The notes under the pieces: model-generated
Told to the model about the DNA's origin: nothing
What the model saw: only the letters and a program-made list of their open reading frames with translations
Database searches by the model: none
Program-made: the position numbers and the translations under genes
Part shown: positions 46,267-56,556 of the stretch, piece by piece
Position numbering within the stretch: the stretch's first letter is position 1
Layout of the letters: each line of letters starts with the position of its first letter
NCBI RefSeq assembly: GCF_002929705.1
Contig: NZ_PJIN01000009.1
Coordinates: 92,763 to 156,762 of the forward strand
DNA: 64,000 nt
Origin: Arthrobacter sp. N199823
GTDB taxonomy: Bacteria > Actinomycetota > Actinomycetes > Actinomycetales > Micrococcaceae
Reading direction: 5' to 3'

Positions 46267-47061
46267 CTACTTGGTCAGCTTGAAGTGAACGGCCGCCTGC
46301 AAGGCGCCGCCCACAATGCCGGCGTTGTTGGCCAGCTCGGCCGGGATAATCTTGGTGCGTAGATCCAGCTGGGGCAGATAGTCTTCGCTGCGCTTGGAAA
46401 TTCCGCCGCCAACAATGAACAGCTCCGGCGAGAACAAGAATTCCACGTGGGAGAAGTAACGCTGAAGCCGGACTGCGTACTCGTCCCAGCTGATGCCGTC
46501 GCGTTCGCGGGCGCTGGCTGAAGCCTTCGTCTCGGCATCGAAGCCGTCGAGTTCCAGGTGGCCCAGTTCTACGTTGGGGATGAGCTTGCCGTTGTAGATG
46601 AACGCGGAGCCAATGCCGGTGCCGAGGGTGATGACCAAAACTGTGCCCTTGACGTCCTTGCCGGCACCGTAGCGGGCTTCGGCCAAGCCGGCTGCGTCGG
46701 CGTCATTCATGACCTGAACGTCACGGCCCAGTTCGTTCGTGAAGATCTCATCGACGTTGGCATCGATCCAGGACTTGTCCACATTGGCCGCTGAACGGGA
46801 GACGCCGTGGGAAACGATGGCCGGGAACGTGATGCCTACGGGTGCGTCTTCGCTGGGGGCGTGCTTGCGGCCGGAGAGCTCATCAACGATCTCCTTGACT
46901 ACCTTGGCCACCGCCTGCGGGGTGGAGGGGCTGGGTGTCGGGATCCGGAAGCGGTCACCCACAACCTCGCCGGTTTCCAGGTCGACTATGCCGCCCTTGA
47001 TGCCGGTACCGCCAATGTCAATACCAATGACGGTGGTGCGGGACGGGTGCTTCTTAGTCAT
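46267..47061 (-). CDS. ppgK: Polyphosphate glucokinase
   Basis: The product (264 aa) is a ROK-related kinase that phosphorylates glucose with polyphosphate and usually also ATP. GIDIGGTGIKGGIVD, the NDADAAGLAEARYGAG catalytic block and LGTGIGSAFIYNGKL are present; it lacks the CxCGxxGC zinc cluster of ordinary ROK kinases, and its length fits the PPGK group, including the Arthrobacter polyphosphate/ATP glucomannokinase. ATG 47061 has GGAG 6 nt upstream, unlike the longer frame to 47103. The gene follows map on the same strand with a 72-bp gap. Confidence 0.92.
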   Translation of the reverse strand: MTKKHPSRTTVIGIDIGGTGIKGGIVDLETGEVVGDRFRIPTPSPSTPQAVAKVVKEIVDELSGRKHAPSEDAPVGITFPAIVSHGVSRSAANVDKSWIDANVDEIFTNELGRDVQVMNDADAAGLAEARYGAGKDVKGTVLVITLGTGIGSAFIYNGKLIPNVELGHLELDGFDAETKASASARERDGISWDEYAVRLQRYFSHVEFLFSPELFIVGGGISKRSEDYLPQLDLRTKIIPAELANNAGIVGGALQAAVHFKLTK

Positions 47062-47133
47062 GCAGGCTCCAAGGGTAGATGGATTTTCGCGTACAAGTGC
47101 CACGGCTGGCGGAGAGGTGGTGACCGGGTAATG

Positions 47134-48012
47134 CTACGGCAGTGTGAGGACTTCTGCACCTGTGGACGTAACAACCATGGTGTGTTCAAACTGAGCTGTG
47201 CGCTTGCGGTCACGAGTGACAACTGTCCAGTCGTCCGCCCACATGTCCCAATCAATGGTTCCCAAGGCCAGCATGGGTTCGATGGTGAAGACCATGCCCT
47301 CTTCCATCACAGTGTTGTACGCCGGTGCTGCGTCATAATGCGGAATAATCAGGCCGGTGTGGAAGGCCTCGCCCACGCCGTGGCCGGTGAAGTCCCGCAC
47401 CACTCCGTACCCAAAACGCTTGGCGTAGGAGGCGATGGTGCGGCCAATGACGTTGATTTCCCGGCCCGGAGCAACGGCGCGGATAGCGCGGTTCAAGGAC
47501 TCTTGGGTGCGTTCCACCAGCAGGCGTGACTCTTCATCAACGTCGCCCACAGTGAACGTCCAGTTGGTGTCGCCGTGGACGCCGTTCTTGAAAGCCGTGA
47601 TGTCAATGTTGATGATGTCCCCGTCCTCCACCACCGTAGTGTCCGGGATGCCGTGGCAAATTACCTCGTTGAGGGAGGAGCACAGTGACTTGGGGAATCC
47701 GCGGTATCCCAGCGTTGACGGGTATGCCTTGTGGTCCAAGAGGAACTCGTGGCCTATGCGGTCCAGGGCGTCAGTGGTGACACCGGGGAGAATGTGTTTG
47801 CCAACCTCCACAATGGCCTGCGCGGCAATCTTGCTCGAGATGCGGATCTTTTCCAGCGTCTCTGCGTCCTTGACTTCCGAGCCCTTGAATGGTGCGGGAC
47901 CGGCCTTGCCCACGTATTCGGGGCGAGGTATGGAGAAGGGGACTGCCAGTTCGGGGCTGATAGTGCCGGGGACCAATTTGCCAAGGGGTGCTGAGGTTGC
48001 TGTTGAAGACAT
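47134..48012 (-). CDS. map: Methionine aminopeptidase, type I
   Basis: The product (292 aa) removes the initiator methionine from nascent proteins. The five metal ligands are visible in [19 protein letters not shown] (two Asp), [11 protein letters not shown] (His), TIEPML (Glu) and AQFEHTMVV (Glu). A ~40-residue N-terminal extension with Pro-rich sequence matches the MapB-like (type Ic) enzymes of Actinobacteria, where it may contact ribosomes. The start is fixed by a -10 box 6 nt upstream; no Shine-Dalgarno is present. Confidence 0.95.
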   Translation of the reverse strand: MSSTATSAPLGKLVPGTISPELAVPFSIPRPEYVGKAGPAPFKGSEVKDAETLEKIRISSKIAAQAIVEVGKHILPGVTTDALDRIGHEFLLDHKAYPSTLGYRGFPKSLCSSLNEVICHGIPDTTVVEDGDIINIDITAFKNGVHGDTNWTFTVGDVDEESRLLVERTQESLNRAIRAVAPGREINVIGRTIASYAKRFGYGVVRDFTGHGVGEAFHTGLIIPHYDAAPAYNTVMEEGMVFTIEPMLALGTIDWDMWADDWTVVTRDRKRTAQFEHTMVVTSTGAEVLTLP

Positions 48013-48024
48013 GCCATCATCCTA
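48010..48024 (-). promoter_or_regulatory. -10 box of leaderless map transcript
   Basis: On the minus strand TAGGAT (48024-48019) precedes the ATG (48012-48010) by exactly 6 nt. Confidence 0.6.
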
Positions 48025-48098
48025 TAAGTTTTTGCCCGCCAGAAAGTCCTATGATGGCAGCAGTTAGAAGCGTTCAGTTACGAAAGTTGGAGACCATC

Positions 48099-48275
48099 AT
48101 GTCGCAGTATTGGTACAACGTAGAAACCCACGCCGTGGAAAAGGACGCTCAGTCGGGTTGGAAGTCCTTGATTGGACCGTATGAAAGTGCCGCCGAAGCC
48201 GAGCGGGCTCTAGCGAAGGTCCAGGAACGCAATGCAGCGGCGGATGCCCTCGATGAAGAGTCCGACGACGACTAA
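48099..48275 (+). CDS. Small SPOR-like protein
   Basis: The product (58 aa) reads SQYWYNVETHAVEKDAQSG, then SLIGPYESAAEAERAL and a strongly acidic end. Short proteins of this kind occur widely in Actinobacteria and are often labelled SPOR domain-containing because of the GPYxSAAEAExAL pattern; the SPOR fold is only suggested by this pattern. No signal peptide or membrane helix is present, so it should be cytoplasmic. TTGGAG lies 6 nt before ATG 48099. It is transcribed divergently from map. Confidence 0.85.
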   Translation: MSQYWYNVETHAVEKDAQSGWKSLIGPYESAAEAERALAKVQERNAAADALDEESDDD

Positions 48276-48330
48276 CTCACCTCGTGTGGCTGCTGCACAC
48301 CGCCCGCTTGACTGGTGTACTCAGATTAAC

Positions 48331-48467
48331 CACTTTGTTTATACGCACGCCACGCCCGGGCGAGTTGCGGTGCTCTCATACTGCCGCAACTCGGAAGGGA
48401 TCCGTTGCGTATAAACAAAGTGCAGTTTGCTTATACGCAACTACACGTCGGTGTGGTGCGTATAAAC
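48331..48467. repeat. Nested inverted repeats with TGCGTATAAAC cores
   Basis: CACTTTGTTTATACGCA (48331-48347) has a perfect inverted copy at 48406-48422; a variant (48423-48439) pairs with TGCGTATAAAC (48457-48467). Inside the first pair lies a perfect 10-bp hairpin, CGAGTTGCGG (48361-48370) with CCGCAACTCG (48384-48393). The structure fills the gap between the converging small SPOR-like gene and panB and could terminate both. Confidence 0.75.
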
Positions 48468-48472
48468 CTCGG

Positions 48473-49375
48473 TTAGAACGTGTGCTCGGGGCCTGGGAAG
48501 ACGCCGGTGCGGACTTCGTCACCAAATTCACGTGCCGCGTCTGCCAGCACTGTGCGCATCTGGGCGTACTGCTTGACGAACTTGGCCATCTTGCCGGTAC
48601 GCAAGCCGGCCATGTCCTGCCATACCAGTACCTGCCCGGTGGTGGAGTTGCCTGCGCCGATGCCCACGGTGGGCACAGTCACGGCGGCGTCCACAGCGGA
48701 AGCGGTGTCGGCGGGGACCATTTCCATCAACACACAGAACGCGCCCGCCTCAGCCAGGGCCACGGCGTCGTCAATCATGATCTGGGCCATCTCGCCGCGG
48801 CCCTGAACCCGATAGCCGCCCAGCATGTGTTCGCTCTGCGGGGTGAAGCCAATGTGCGCCATGACCGGCACGCCAGCCTGCGTCAGCGCACGGACGGTGG
48901 GGGCGTAGTAGGCGCCGCCTTCCATCTTGACGGCGTGGACCAGGCCCTCCTTCATGAGACGAACCGAGGAGGCGATGGCTTGCGCGGGTGACTGCTCATA
49001 ACTACCGAAGGGCAGATCGGCCACCACTAAAGCACGCTTGGCTCCGGCCGTCACGGCGCGGGAGAAGATGATCATCTCATCGAGGGTGATGGGCAGCGAG
49101 GTCTCGTTGCCCAGGACGTTGTTGGAGGCCGAATCGCCCACGAGCAACACTTCAATGCCCGCTTCATCAAAAATTTGTGCCGTGTACTGGTCATAAGCCG
49201 TCAGCATGGCGAATTTCTTCCCCGCCGCTTTGGCTGCCAGCAGGTGGTGGGTGCGTACCTTGGCTGCGGTGGCAGGAATGCCGCCGGGCGTTCCAGTTCG
49301 GCCGGCCGCGCCAGCACCGTAGGGAGCCGCCAGCTCGGCGGACGCGGTTGAGTCAGGGGTGCTTGTGGGTGACAT
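48473..49375 (-). CDS. panB: Ketopantoate hydroxymethyltransferase
   Basis: The product (300 aa) converts 2-oxoisovalerate to ketopantoate with methylenetetrahydrofolate, the first step toward pantothenate and coenzyme A. MLTAYDQYTAQIFDEAGIE, LVGDSASNN, VVADLPFGSYE, VKMEGG, MAHIGFTPQS and VLVWQDMAGL are family blocks, with magnesium ligands in the DSAS and KMEGG regions. An Ala/Gly-rich N-terminal extension of ~40 residues is not conserved. A -10 box lies 6 nt before the ATG. Confidence 0.95.
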   Translation of the reverse strand: MSPTSTPDSTASAELAAPYGAGAAGRTGTPGGIPATAAKVRTHHLLAAKAAGKKFAMLTAYDQYTAQIFDEAGIEVLLVGDSASNNVLGNETSLPITLDEMIIFSRAVTAGAKRALVVADLPFGSYEQSPAQAIASSVRLMKEGLVHAVKMEGGAYYAPTVRALTQAGVPVMAHIGFTPQSEHMLGGYRVQGRGEMAQIMIDDAVALAEAGAFCVLMEMVPADTASAVDAAVTVPTVGIGAGNSTTGQVLVWQDMAGLRTGKMAKFVKQYAQMRTVLADAAREFGDEVRTGVFPGPEHTF

Positions 49376-49387
49376 GTTCCCAGCTTA
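49373..49387 (-). promoter_or_regulatory. -10 box of leaderless panB transcript
   Basis: On the minus strand TAAGCT (49387-49382) precedes ATG (49375-49373) by exactly 6 nt. Confidence 0.5.
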
Positions 49388-49531
49388 TTACGATTCCCCG
49401 CGTGGATTGGGCATCGGGCGCCACACTAGTTAGTAGAGTAATGACTGCAGGCAACCCACCTGCCACAAACCAGCCCGCCACCTGCCCGCAAATGGAGCCA
49501 GATGGTGGTGACCGAAGGAAGAGGCCCGTAC

Positions 49532-50878
49532 GTGAACCGTCAACAGGAGTTTGTGCTGCGCACCATTGAGGAGCGCGATGTTCGGTTTGTTCGCCTGTGG
49601 TTTACCGACGTTGTAGGCAGCCTGAAATCTGTGGCACTGGCCCCGGCCGAAGTTGAAGGCGCCTTTGAAGAGGGGCTGGGCTTCGATGGTTCGGCCATTG
49701 AAGGATTGGCTCGGGTTTTCGAATCGGACATGTTGGCTCAGCCGGACCCGTCCACCTTCCAGATCCTGCCCTGGCGCGGAAATGGCAAGACGGAGCAGAC
49801 CTCACGCATGTTCTGCGACGTGTTGACTCCCGACGGCGAGCCCTCCGCAGCCGATCCGCGCAACGTCTTGAAGCGTGTTCTGGCCAAGGCGGCAGACATG
49901 GGCTTCACCTGCTACACGCACCCTGAAATTGAGTTCTACCTGCTGAAATCCGACCGCCCCGGACCTGATGGCATCCCCGTACCCGTGGACCAGGCCGGCT
50001 ACTTTGACCACGTGCCCGGTGGTGTTGCCCAGGACTTCCGCCGCACCGCTGTGACCATGCTCGAGGACGTTGGCATCTCCGTCGAGTTCAGTCACCACGA
50101 AGGTGGCCCCGGGCAGAACGAAATTGATTTGCGCTACGCCGATGCACTGGCGACAGCCGATAACATCATGACGTTCCGCACAGTGATCCGCGAGGTCGCC
50201 ATCCAGCAGGGCACGTACGCGACGTTTATGCCCAAGCCGTTCTCGGACCACCCCGGCTCTGGCATGCATACCCACTTCTCGCTGTTTGAGGGCGACAGTA
50301 ACGCCTTCTACGATCCGAGCGCCGAATTCCAGCTCTCAACAACTGCGCGCCAGTTTATGGCCGGAATCCTCAAGCACGCCCCGGAGTTCACGGCAGTGAC
50401 CAACCAGTTCGTGAATTCTTACAAGCGTCTTTGGGGCGGGGGAGAGGCTCCCAGCTACCTGTCCTGGGGCCACAATAACCGTTCAGCGCTGATGCGCGTG
50501 CCGCTCTACAAGCCGGGCAAGGGTCAAGCCGCTCGCCTGGAATACCGCGGGATCGATTCCGCTGCCAACCCGTACCTGGCCTACGCCGTGTTGCTCGGTG
50601 CCGGGCTCAAGGGCATTGAAGAAGGCTACGAGCTTCCCGCCGCAGCCGTGGAAGACATCAGCACTTTGACCAGTGCAGAACGCCGCCTCATGGGACATGA
50701 TCCGCTGCCCTCGAGCCTCCATGATGCTGTGCGCCAGATGGAGGAATCTGAGCTCATGCCTGAGATTTTGGGCGAGCAGGTGTTTGAGAACTTCTTGCGC
50801 AACAAGCGTGCCGAATGGCAGGAGTACCGTCTCCAGGTCACCCCCTACGAGATCAACCGCTACCTCGGGGTGCTCTAA
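49532..50878 (+). CDS. glnA2: Glutamine synthetase, GlnA2 type
   Basis: The product (448 aa) is a type I glutamine synthetase-family enzyme. MNRQQEFVLRTIEERDVRFV matches the N-terminus of M. tuberculosis GlnA2 as I remember it, and GTG 49532 has AGGAAGAGG upstream, so the longer frame from 49502 is not used. Active-site blocks LGFDGSAIEG, HPEIEFYL, HEGGPGQNEID, MPKPFSDHPGSGMH and NSYKRL are present. The Tyr-loop of adenylylated enzymes (NLYxLPPEE) is replaced by GYELPAAAVEDI, so it is probably not controlled by GlnE even though glnE is directly downstream. Actual contribution to ammonium assimilation is uncertain. Confidence 0.92.
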   Translation: MNRQQEFVLRTIEERDVRFVRLWFTDVVGSLKSVALAPAEVEGAFEEGLGFDGSAIEGLARVFESDMLAQPDPSTFQILPWRGNGKTEQTSRMFCDVLTPDGEPSAADPRNVLKRVLAKAADMGFTCYTHPEIEFYLLKSDRPGPDGIPVPVDQAGYFDHVPGGVAQDFRRTAVTMLEDVGISVEFSHHEGGPGQNEIDLRYADALATADNIMTFRTVIREVAIQQGTYATFMPKPFSDHPGSGMHTHFSLFEGDSNAFYDPSAEFQLSTTARQFMAGILKHAPEFTAVTNQFVNSYKRLWGGGEAPSYLSWGHNNRSALMRVPLYKPGKGQAARLEYRGIDSAANPYLAYAVLLGAGLKGIEEGYELPAAAVEDISTLTSAERRLMGHDPLPSSLHDAVRQMEESELMPEILGEQVFENFLRNKRAEWQEYRLQVTPYEINRYLGVL

Positions 50879-50887
50879 GCCACTGCT

Positions 50888-53800
50888 ATGAGCTCCCTGA
50901 CGCGCACCCTGATATCCCGTGGCTTCTCCGATCTGAAAACCTGTGAGCGGTTCCTCGGATTCACCGAACTCGCAGACCTTGACCAGGCGGAGCTACTCGA
51001 TGCGTTGGCCGTGGCCGACAATCCGGATATGGCCCTGCAATCGCTGGTCCGGCTACTCAGTGCCGTACCAGCCAGCCGCGAGCTGTTGAGCGTCACGGAT
51101 CCAGTCTCTGGGGCCACGGTTTCCAATGTGTCCCTGTTTAGGCTTTTGGGAGCCTCGGAGGCATTGGCGGAATTCCTCATGCGCCATCCGGAACATCTTG
51201 ACGTGGTGGACCCGTCCGCCAGCTCCAGCCCAGACGCTGCAGACGGAGCCGCACTGCGGGCCTCGTTGCTGGAGGCAGTCGGGGCGGATCCGACGTCGGG
51301 GCGTCCCGTTGCGCAGCTGTCCGGAACGCAGGCTCGCATCGCCTTGCGCACCAAATACCGCAGGCACCTGTGTGAGCTGGCGTTGCGAGACCTAGCAGCA
51401 CCGTCTCCTTTGGAGGCAATGCCAAAGGTGGGGGCTGAGCTGGCAGATTTGGCGGCGGCTGCGCTCGAGGCGGCCTTGGCCGTGGCTCGGACCGAAGTGG
51501 GCGCAACCATGGGAGCCGAGAAGGTTGCCGCACTGCGTTTTGCCGTGCTGGGGATGGGCAAGTGTGGCGCGCGGGAACTGAACTATATCTCCGACGTCGA
51601 CGTCATGTACGTCGTGGCGCTGGATGAACCCCCCGAGGAAGCGGACCCCGACCCCAGCGACAGTGCCAAAGCCGGCACCGGCAGCGACTCCATCGCTCTG
51701 GACGAAGGCGAGATGGTCCAGGTCGGCAACGCTCTGGCCAGCGCCATCTCACGCATCATTTATGCCCCAGAACGTGAGCCAGGCCTGTGGGAAGTGGACG
51801 CCAATCTGCGCCCGGAAGGCAGGGACGGCCAGCTGGTGCGCACCCTTGATTCCTACATGGCCTACTATCACCGGTGGGCGCAGAGCTGGGAGTTCCAAGC
51901 ACTTCTCAAGGCCCGTGCCATTGCCGGGGACCGGGAACTGGGCCTGGAATTTGAGGAGGCTGTGTCGCCACTGATTTGGAACTCTTCCGAGCGGGATGGG
52001 TTCGTTGAGTCCGTTCAAGCCATGCGTCGACGCGTGACGGCAAGTATTCGTGACGCCGATGCGGAGCGCCAGATCAAGCTGGGCAAGGGTGGGCTGCGTG
52101 ACGTTGAATTCACTGTCCAGTTGCTGCAATTGGTGCATGGCAAGACTGACTCCAGCATTCGTTTACGGTCCACCACAGAGGCCATTAATGCACTGACCAT
52201 GGCCGGCTATATTGGCCGCACCGATGCTGCGCTGCTTTTGCGGCACTACACGTACCTGCGTGTGCTTGAGCACCGGATTCAGCTGGTGCAGATGCGCCGC
52301 ACCCACACCATGCCCACCGCGCCTGAGCAATTGCGCGCCCTGGCCCGAGCGTTAGAGGGGCCCTTGAGCATGAAGCGCCCCAGCGCCGATTCGCTTGAGG
52401 CCGACTGGGTGAAGGTCAAGCGTTCCGTGCGCTCTCTACATGAACAAATCTTCTACCGCCCCATTTTGGCCACGGCCGCACACCTGAGCGCCGAGGATGC
52501 CGCGTTGACGTCTGACGCCGCCCGTGCGCGCTTGGCTGCCTTGGGTTACCGGGACACGGCCGGAGCTGTGCGTCATATTGAATCCCTCACCGCGGGAGTG
52601 AGCCGGCGTGCTGCGCTGCAGCGCCAGCTTTTGCCGGTTCTGCTGGGCTGGCTGGCAGATGGAGTAGACCCCGACGCCGGACTCCTCGCCTTCCGCCGCG
52701 TCAGCGAGGCGCTGGGAACCTACCATTGGTACCTTGGCATGCTGCGCGACCACCAAGCCGCGGCCGAGCGCCTGTGTCATTTACTCTCGAGTTCCCGTCT
52801 TGTCAGTGACTTGTTGGAGGTCTCGCCCGAGGCAACTGCCTGGCTGGGCAACTCCAAGGAACTGGTGCCATTGAGTTTCGAGGCTCAGTGGACAGAAATC
52901 CGCTCCAAACTTGGCCGCCACAGTGAAACAAGTGAGGCCGTGCGGCTGCTGCGATTGTTGCGGCAGCGAGAGATCCTCCGTATTGGGATTGCCGATAGCT
53001 CAGGGTTGTTGGATCAGGATCAGGTTTCCGAGGCACTCAGCGATGCCGATAGGGCAGCGGTTCTAGGCGCGCTGATGATCGCCGAGACGTCCGTTTACGC
53101 AGGCACAGAGCCGCTAACCAATGTGCTGGTCGTAGCCATGGGGCGCCAAGGCGGACGGGAAATTGGGTACGGCTCCGATGCTGACGTGTTGTTTGTCCAT
53201 CAGCCGGTTCCCGGCGTGGCGGAGGATCGTGTGGATGCCGCAAACCAGCAGGCCATAGCCATTGTGCAAAAACTGATGTCGCTGCTCACTGCTCCGGTAC
53301 GCCCTGCTATTCAGGCCGAACGGGTTCTGAGTATCGATGCTGATTTGCGACCCGAAGGTAGAAGTGGGCCGTTGGTTCGTTCGCTGGACGCATATGCGGA
53401 ATACTATGGCCGCTGGTCATCTGCCTGGGAGGCTCAGGCTCTGCTTCGGGCACGTCCCATGGCTGGTTCGGACAATTTGGCCCGGGACTTTGTGGCCATG
53501 GCCGATCCTGTTCGCTACCCCAAGGTGCTTTCCGAAGATGATCAGCGGGAGATCAAGCGGATCAAGGCCCGCATGGAAGGGGAGCGGTTGCCTCGCGGCG
53601 CCGACCCCGCCCGGCACGTCAAACTAGGCCGGGGCGGCCTCAGCGACGTCGAGTGGCTGGTCCAATTGTGGCAACTGCAGCACGCCCATGCGCATGAGTC
53701 TCTGCGAACCACACAAACACTGCCGGCGCTGGAAGCCGCTCGCGTCATAGGTTTGGTGGACGATGAGGACGCGGCCGTCTTGGAAGCAGCGTGGCGGCTG

Positions 53801-53995
53801 GCCGGGAAAATCCGCAACGCCAACGTCATGTGGACAGGAAAGAACTCCGATCTTCTCCCGTCAGCCAGAGGCGATCTGGAAGCAGTCGCCCGATGGTGCG
53901 GTTACGAACCCGGTAACGCCTCAACCTTTGAGGACGATTATCTGGGTCTGACCCGTAGGGCGCGGGCCGTCTTTGAACGGCTGTACTACGGCTAA
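50888..53995 (+). CDS. glnE: Glutamine synthetase adenylyltransferase / adenylyl-removing enzyme
   Basis: The product (1035 aa) modifies GlnA1 by adding or removing AMP at a tyrosine. It has two nucleotidyltransferase domains: GARELNYISDVDVMYV near residue 230 (adenylyl-removing half) and GGREIGYGSDADVLFV near residue 760 (adenylyltransferase half), each followed by LRPEGR and KLGRGGLSDVEW-like blocks, and a GlnD-like helical linker between. ATG 50888 is 9 nt behind the glnA2 stop, so the two are co-transcribed. The target tyrosine is present in GlnA1 (Tyr402). Confidence 0.95.
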   Translation: MSSLTRTLISRGFSDLKTCERFLGFTELADLDQAELLDALAVADNPDMALQSLVRLLSAVPASRELLSVTDPVSGATVSNVSLFRLLGASEALAEFLMRHPEHLDVVDPSASSSPDAADGAALRASLLEAVGADPTSGRPVAQLSGTQARIALRTKYRRHLCELALRDLAAPSPLEAMPKVGAELADLAAAALEAALAVARTEVGATMGAEKVAALRFAVLGMGKCGARELNYISDVDVMYVVALDEPPEEADPDPSDSAKAGTGSDSIALDEGEMVQVGNALASAISRIIYAPEREPGLWEVDANLRPEGRDGQLVRTLDSYMAYYHRWAQSWEFQALLKARAIAGDRELGLEFEEAVSPLIWNSSERDGFVESVQAMRRRVTASIRDADAERQIKLGKGGLRDVEFTVQLLQLVHGKTDSSIRLRSTTEAINALTMAGYIGRTDAALLLRHYTYLRVLEHRIQLVQMRRTHTMPTAPEQLRALARALEGPLSMKRPSADSLEADWVKVKRSVRSLHEQIFYRPILATAAHLSAEDAALTSDAARARLAALGYRDTAGAVRHIESLTAGVSRRAALQRQLLPVLLGWLADGVDPDAGLLAFRRVSEALGTYHWYLGMLRDHQAAAERLCHLLSSSRLVSDLLEVSPEATAWLGNSKELVPLSFEAQWTEIRSKLGRHSETSEAVRLLRLLRQREILRIGIADSSGLLDQDQVSEALSDADRAAVLGALMIAETSVYAGTEPLTNVLVVAMGRQGGREIGYGSDADVLFVHQPVPGVAEDRVDAANQQAIAIVQKLMSLLTAPVRPAIQAERVLSIDADLRPEGRSGPLVRSLDAYAEYYGRWSSAWEAQALLRARPMAGSDNLARDFVAMADPVRYPKVLSEDDQREIKRIKARMEGERLPRGADPARHVKLGRGGLSDVEWLVQLWQLQHAHAHESLRTTQTLPALEAARVIGLVDDEDAAVLEAAWRLAGKIRNANVMWTGKNSDLLPSARGDLEAVARWCGYEPGNASTFEDDYLGLTRRARAVFERLYYG

Positions 53996-54180
53996 ATTCG
54001 CCATCCCGGGGGCCGTTCATGAGGGCAAATCTGTCCTAGCGGGTCGACGCGACTAGTGTGTTGGGGCAAATACTGATACCGAATCGTGATGCGTCTCGCA
54101 TGATTGAGCTAAAGGCTGTAACGTCGAGGGGTACTTCATTCGCCCCAACTGGGGCGCGATAACGTTGTGAGGGAAAATTT

Positions 54181-55686
54181 ATGCTCAGGCTTCCGCCTCT
54201 ACGGCGACGCAGTGGCGGCAAATTTGCCGCCCTCGCCGCCCTTTTTACTGTTGTCTTCATGTTGCTCGGGATGGGTGGCGCCTCAGCGTTGAGCCTGTCC
54301 GCCCCGGCATCGCTGAACACCGCAGTGCAGCACGCCGACGTCAAGGGTAAGAAATTTGCCATTGCCACTGACACCACCTTTGCCCCGTTCGAATTCCGTG
54401 ATGGCAGCGGCAACCTTGTCGGCATCGACATGGATCTGTTGAATGCCATTGCCAAGAATCAGGGCTTCGAAGTGGACATTAAGTCACTGGGCTTTGACGC
54501 GGCACTGCAGGCACTGCAGTCCAACCAGGTTGCTGGCGTTATTGCTGGCATGTCCATCACTGACGAACGTAAGAATGTCTTTGATTTCTCGGATCCGTAC
54601 TTTGACTCCGGCGTGCAGATGGCCGTGGGCAAGAACGACCAGGACATCAAGACTTACGCTGATCTGAAGGGTAAGACCGTCACGGCCAAGCGCGGCAGTG
54701 AGGGCGAAACCTTCGCTAACTCCATCAAGGGGGAGTATGGCTTCACAGTCAAGGCCCTCGCTGATTCGGCAACCATGTACGACGACGTCAAGGCCGGCAA
54801 CTCTGTAGCCGTGTTTGACGATTACCCGGTGCTTGCCTATGGTGTGAGCCAGAACAACGGGCTGAAGATTGTCACCGACAAGGAACAGGGTAGCTCGTAC
54901 GGTTTTGCCGTGAACAAGGGCCAAAATGCTGACTTGCTGGAAGCCTTCAATACCGGCTTGACCGAGTTGAAGGCTAACGGCCAGTATGACGCCATTCTTG
55001 ATAAGTACCTGGCCAAGACCGAAGCAACCGAACAGGGCGGATTCTTCCAGCTCGTCAAGGACAGCTTCCCCGCCCTCATGAAGGGTTTGTGGCTGACTAT
55101 GGTCGCCACCGTCCTTTCCTTGGTCATCGCCTTGGTGATCGGTGTCTTGTTCGGCTTCTTCAAGGTTGCAGAGAGTAAGATTCTGCGCGCCATCGCCACC
55201 GTCTACGTATCCATTTTCCGTGGTACCCCGCTGTTGGTCCAGGCGTTCTTCTTCTACTTTGGTCTGCCGCAGATGACAGGACAGCCCATTGATGTGCTCA
55301 CCGCTGGTGTACTCACCTTGAGCCTTAACGCCGGTGCTTACATGACAGAGATTGTCCGTGGCGGTATCCAGTCAGTGGATCCCGGCCAGCTCGAGGCCAG
55401 CCGCAGTCTGGGCCTGGGCTACGTCACCTCCATGCGCCGTGTAGTGGTGCCGCAGGCGGTGAAGATCATGACGCCGTCGTTCATCAATCAGTTCGTCATC
55501 ACCTTGAAGGACACCTCCTTGCTGGCCGTTATCGGCTTCGCGGAGCTGACGTATCAGGGCCAGCAGATCTACGCGTCCAACTTCCGTACGGGTGAAACGC
55601 TGTTGATCGTCGCTGCGCTGTACTTCATCGTGATCTCTATCTTGACCCAGCTTTCCAACGTCCTGGACAGGAAGTTCAACAAATGA
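54181..55686 (+). CDS. Fused amino acid-binding protein and ABC permease, glutamine-type
   Basis: This 501-aa protein combines a signal peptide/anchor (residues 1-40), a periplasmic-binding-protein family 3 domain (about 50-275; [27 protein letters not shown]) and a permease domain with about five helices (297-500) with the EAA-like loop [19 protein letters not shown]. It forms a glutamine or polar amino acid importer with the ATPase encoded next. Such fusions are known for GlnPQ of lactic bacteria, where substrate domains are tethered to the permease. GAGGG lies 9 nt before ATG. The position behind glnA2-glnE supports glutamine or glutamate; the exact substrate is not proven. Confidence 0.9.
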   Translation: MLRLPPLRRRSGGKFAALAALFTVVFMLLGMGGASALSLSAPASLNTAVQHADVKGKKFAIATDTTFAPFEFRDGSGNLVGIDMDLLNAIAKNQGFEVDIKSLGFDAALQALQSNQVAGVIAGMSITDERKNVFDFSDPYFDSGVQMAVGKNDQDIKTYADLKGKTVTAKRGSEGETFANSIKGEYGFTVKALADSATMYDDVKAGNSVAVFDDYPVLAYGVSQNNGLKIVTDKEQGSSYGFAVNKGQNADLLEAFNTGLTELKANGQYDAILDKYLAKTEATEQGGFFQLVKDSFPALMKGLWLTMVATVLSLVIALVIGVLFGFFKVAESKILRAIATVYVSIFRGTPLLVQAFFFYFGLPQMTGQPIDVLTAGVLTLSLNAGAYMTEIVRGGIQSVDPGQLEASRSLGLGYVTSMRRVVVPQAVKIMTPSFINQFVITLKDTSLLAVIGFAELTYQGQQIYASNFRTGETLLIVAALYFIVISILTQLSNVLDRKFNK

Positions 55687-56438
55687 GCGAAGCCACAGCA
55701 GCTGTGAAAAACGCCAAAATCAGTGTCCGGGATTTGAAGAAATCCTTCGGTTCCAATGAGGTTCTCAAGGGCCTGGACGTTGATATCGCCGAGGGTGAAG
55801 TGGTGTGTGTCATTGGGCCCTCAGGCTCCGGTAAATCCACGTTCTTGCGCTGCTTGAACAAGCTTGAGGACATTACCGCAGGCACCGTAACCGTTAACGG
55901 TTACGACCTCACCGATGCCAAGGTTGACCTGAACACGGTGCGCCAAAACATTGGCATGGTGTTCCAGCACTTCAACCTTTTCCCACACATGAGCGTCATC
56001 CAGAACATCATGATGGCCCCGGTTGAGCTCAAGAAGCTGGACAAGACTGCGGGTCGGGCCAAGGCCATGCAACTGCTCGAGCGCGTGGGGCTGGCCGAGA
56101 AAGCTGATGCCCGTCCGGCGTCGCTCTCGGGTGGTCAGAAGCAGCGTGTGGCGATTGCCCGTGCGCTGGCCATGAACCCCGGCATTATGCTCTTCGATGA
56201 GGCCACCAGCGCCCTTGACCCGGAAATGGTGGGCGAGGTGCTGCAGGTCATTCGCGACCTCGCCGCCGAGGGTATGACCATGGTGGTTGTCACGCACGAG
56301 ATGGGCTTCGCTCGCGAAGTTGCCGACCGCGTGATCTTCATGGATGGCGGCTATATTTGTGAAGAAGGCACCCCTGAGGCCATCTTCACGAACGCTCAGC
56401 AGCCGCGTCTGCAGGAATTCCTGGCGAAGGTGCTCTAG
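55683..56438 (+). CDS. glnQ: Amino acid ABC transporter ATP-binding protein
   Basis: The product (251 aa) powers uptake by the fused binding protein-permease. Walker [11 protein letters not shown]-loop [10 protein letters not shown], signature LSGGQKQR, Walker [13 protein letters not shown] and the H-loop VVTHEM are all intact. The start overlaps the upstream gene by ATGA. It belongs to the polar amino acid group (GlnQ/HisP-like). A GNRA-loop terminator follows, so the unit ends here. Confidence 0.94.
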   Translation: MSEATAAVKNAKISVRDLKKSFGSNEVLKGLDVDIAEGEVVCVIGPSGSGKSTFLRCLNKLEDITAGTVTVNGYDLTDAKVDLNTVRQNIGMVFQHFNLFPHMSVIQNIMMAPVELKKLDKTAGRAKAMQLLERVGLAEKADARPASLSGGQKQRVAIARALAMNPGIMLFDEATSALDPEMVGEVLQVIRDLAAEGMTMVVVTHEMGFAREVADRVIFMDGGYICEEGTPEAIFTNAQQPRLQEFLAKVL

Positions 56439-56453
56439 CACTTTGGTTAAGTG

Positions 56454-56484
56454 GGGCGGTGGCTGTGAAGCTACCGCCCTTTTT
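56454..56484 (+). terminator. Terminator of the transporter operon
   Basis: GGGCGGTGGCT pairs with AGCTACCGCCC (11 bp with one G-T pair) around a GTGA tetraloop, followed by TTTTT. A classical intrinsic terminator 16 bp after the glnQ stop. Confidence 0.92.
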
Positions 56485-56556
56485 CCTTGAGATCAGATTT
56501 TCTTGGCAGTCCAATTTTCTTGAAGTACGACGGCGGCACGCCAGCGGGGAGCGCAC

